A stretch of 7,283 bases of DNA from Nitriliruptoraceae bacterium (GTDB taxonomy: Bacteria; Actinomycetota; Nitriliruptoria; Nitriliruptorales; Nitriliruptoraceae). A model generated the notes under the pieces. The model was not told the origin of the DNA. It saw only the letters and a list, made by a program, of their open reading frames with translations, and did not search any database. The stretch spans positions 1 through 7,283 of the forward strand of contig SKJO01000158.1 in NCBI GenBank assembly GCA_007121975.1. Reading direction: 5' to 3'. Position 1 is the first letter of the stretch. Each line of letters starts with the position of its first letter. Shown piece by piece: positions 6,293-7,283 of this stretch. The position numbers and the translations under genes are program-made.

Positions 6293-7273
6293 GTGCACGA
6301 CCACGAGCAGCAGACACGACGCGAGGCGGTCAGGCGGGTGATGGCCGGCAAGCCGGTGGCAGCGGTCGCGGCCGACATGGGCCGCTCGCAGCCGTGGGGG
6401 CGCAAGTGGGCCGCTCGCTACGACCCCACCGACGAGGGCTGGGCGGACTCGCACAGCCGCGCGCCCAAGACGCTGGCCAACCGCACCGACGGCGAGACCG
6501 AGGCGCTGGCGCTCAAGGTCCGCAGACACCTGGCGGCCGAGCCGTGGGCCCAGGTCGGCGCGTCGGCGATCGCGTGGGAGCTGACCAAGCTGGGCATCGC
6601 CGACCCCCCGCCGGCGCGCACCATCGAACGCATCCTGGCCCGCCACGACGTGTCGCGCCGCGCCCGCCGCGGCCGCTACATCCCAAGAGCAGTCCCGTAC
6701 CCGGCGCCGCCGATGGTCGCTCCCAACGCCTGCCAGCAGGGCGACACCGTCGGGCCACGCCACCTCGAGGGCGACGAACTGTTCTACGTGTTCAACGTCG
6801 TCGACGTGGGCCGCCGCAAGGCCGCCGGACAGATCTGCGCGTCCCAGTCGGCCAAGACCACGGGCCGTCTTCCCGGCACGCTCTTGCGGCTGTGTCTCGT
6901 CCACGGGGTGATCCCGACCTTCATCCCGTTCGCCGAGCCTCGCAACGGGGTCGTGGAGCACTTCAACGACACCTTCGACAACAGGTCCTTCCGCACCGAA
7001 CGGTTCACGTGGGTGACCAAACTCGTCGACCGCTGCGCCGCCTTCGAGACCTTCCACACCGCCACCCACCGCTACTCCGCGCTCAAGGGCGCCGGGTCGC
7101 CTCATCGGTCAGGGCGAGCACACGGTGCAGATCGAGCTCGTAGCGGTACAGCACCCGGGGCAACAACCCCTCGGCGCCGACCACGTGCCTGGTTCCCTGC
7201 AGGGCCAGCTCCGCAACCGCACACGGTCGGGTCTCGCACAGGTACAGGACCGGGAAGCTCCCCGGCGGGTTGA
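6293..7273 (+). pseudogene. IS481-family transposase, internally deleted and 3'-truncated
   Basis: The 326-codon open frame begins with GTG after GGAGGAG (6281-6287). Residues 8-43 are a helix-turn-helix domain of the IS481/IS3 kind (EAVRRVMAGKPVAAVAADMG). GWADSHSRAPKTLANRT (49-65) is the usual linker. The DDE integrase core begins at CQQGDTVGPRHLEG (147-160), with Asp151 the probable first catalytic residue, and contains FNVVDVGRRKAAGQ (167-180). The core then jumps from SAKTT (186-190) to LLRLCLVHGVIPTFIP (197-212). From memory of the family, about 30 residues are missing here, including the second catalytic Asp in a DN motif. The third catalytic residue, Glu222 in VVEHFND, remains. A conserved Trp in EPWRNGVVEH also seems absent (EPRNG, 215-219). 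Similarity ends at RYSALKG (260-266, near position 7090); the remaining 60 residues are the antisense of a RES-domain gene. Catalysis is therefore not expected. The frame itself is unbroken. Confidence 0.75.
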
Positions 7274-7283
7274 ACCGTCCACC
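7083..7283 (-). pseudogene. RES-domain protein fragment (NAD+-degrading toxin type), truncated
   Basis: Reading the - strand from the window edge gives 66 codons ending at TGA (7085-7083). The start codon lies beyond the window. The peptide begins GGRFNPPGSFPVLYLCETRP and continues CAVAELALQG, then LLPRVLYRYELDLHRVLALTDEATR. This matches the middle of the RES domain: the GGRWNPPGS...VLYL...A.AE pattern, then a strand ending in 'L.LTD'. RES proteins are usually toxins of type II toxin-antitoxin pairs that break down NAD+, commonly with an Xre/MbcA-like antitoxin. The domain normally runs on for some 50-80 residues after LTD, including a conserved Ser. Here it stops after DEATRRP, where IS sequence starts, so the 3' end is lost. 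The antitoxin, if any, would lie to the right and is not visible. Toxin activity is unlikely for this fragment. Confidence 0.65.

Larger units (their letters stand above)
6200..7095 (+). mobile_element. Degenerate IS481-like insertion sequence remnant
   Basis: The transposase-like gene and its leader mark an IS remnant between soxG and a truncated RES-domain gene. Boundaries are approximate. I could not find a matched pair of terminal inverted repeats; TGTCAAC at 6205-6211 is only a possible left end. The right end is probably lost, because transposase similarity stops at about 7090 and RES-gene sequence begins there. With internal and terminal deletions the element is unlikely to move by its own enzyme. 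Confidence 0.5.

Noticed and set aside
5717..7105. - strand open frame of 462 codons spanning soxG, the gap and the transposase
   Set aside because: It crosses three unrelated units and shows no domain. The real - strand signal near it is the RES fragment, which lies in another frame and starts further right.

Overview
The window is very GC-rich DNA, strongly G/C at third codon positions, with GTG starts, overlapping genes and an IclR-type regulator. This suggests a high-GC actinomycete; genus and species cannot be told from the sequence. All main genes lie on the + strand. There is no tRNA, rRNA or CRISPR array.

Layout. Positions 1-169 are a non-coding leader with no recognised gene. An IclR-family transcription regulator follows (170-964). 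After a 90-base gap containing short operator-like repeats comes a compact four-gene operon in the classical order soxB-soxD-soxA-soxG (1055-6178). It encodes the beta, delta, alpha and gamma subunits of a heterotetrameric sarcosine oxidase-type enzyme. The genes overlap or nearly abut: a 36-base gap between soxB and soxD, a 4-base ATGA overlap between soxD and soxA, and an 8-base overlap between soxA and soxG. One polycistronic mRNA and equal subunit supply are therefore likely.

How the genes work together. In characterised family members, SoxB carries FAD and covalent FMN and oxidises the N-methyl group of sarcosine. SoxA binds NAD+ and, in its C-terminal GcvT-like half, tetrahydrofolate, which captures the one-carbon unit as 5,10-methylene-tetrahydrofolate. 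SoxD holds a structural zinc, and SoxG resembles the folate-binding fold. Products are glycine, H2O2 and methylene-THF. The FMN-attachment histidine, the four zinc ligands and the dinucleotide-binding glycine motifs are all present, so the enzyme looks intact. Some active-site-side residues of SoxB, from my memory of the family, differ from classical sarcosine oxidases, so the substrate may be another N-methyl amino acid.

The right end (about 6200-7283) is a damaged mobile-element region. An IS481-like transposase gene has lost an internal segment that should carry its second catalytic aspartate, and its normal C-terminus is replaced by unrelated sequence. Its leader can fold into two hairpins, the second of which buries the Shine-Dalgarno sequence. 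Immediately beyond, on the - strand and running off the window, is the middle part of a RES-domain (NAD+-degrading toxin type) gene. It is cut short exactly where the transposase homology ends, which points to an IS-associated deletion or rearrangement. I see no convincing wholly new system; the most notable items are the RES/IS junction, the SD-sequestering hairpin and the candidate IclR operator motif.
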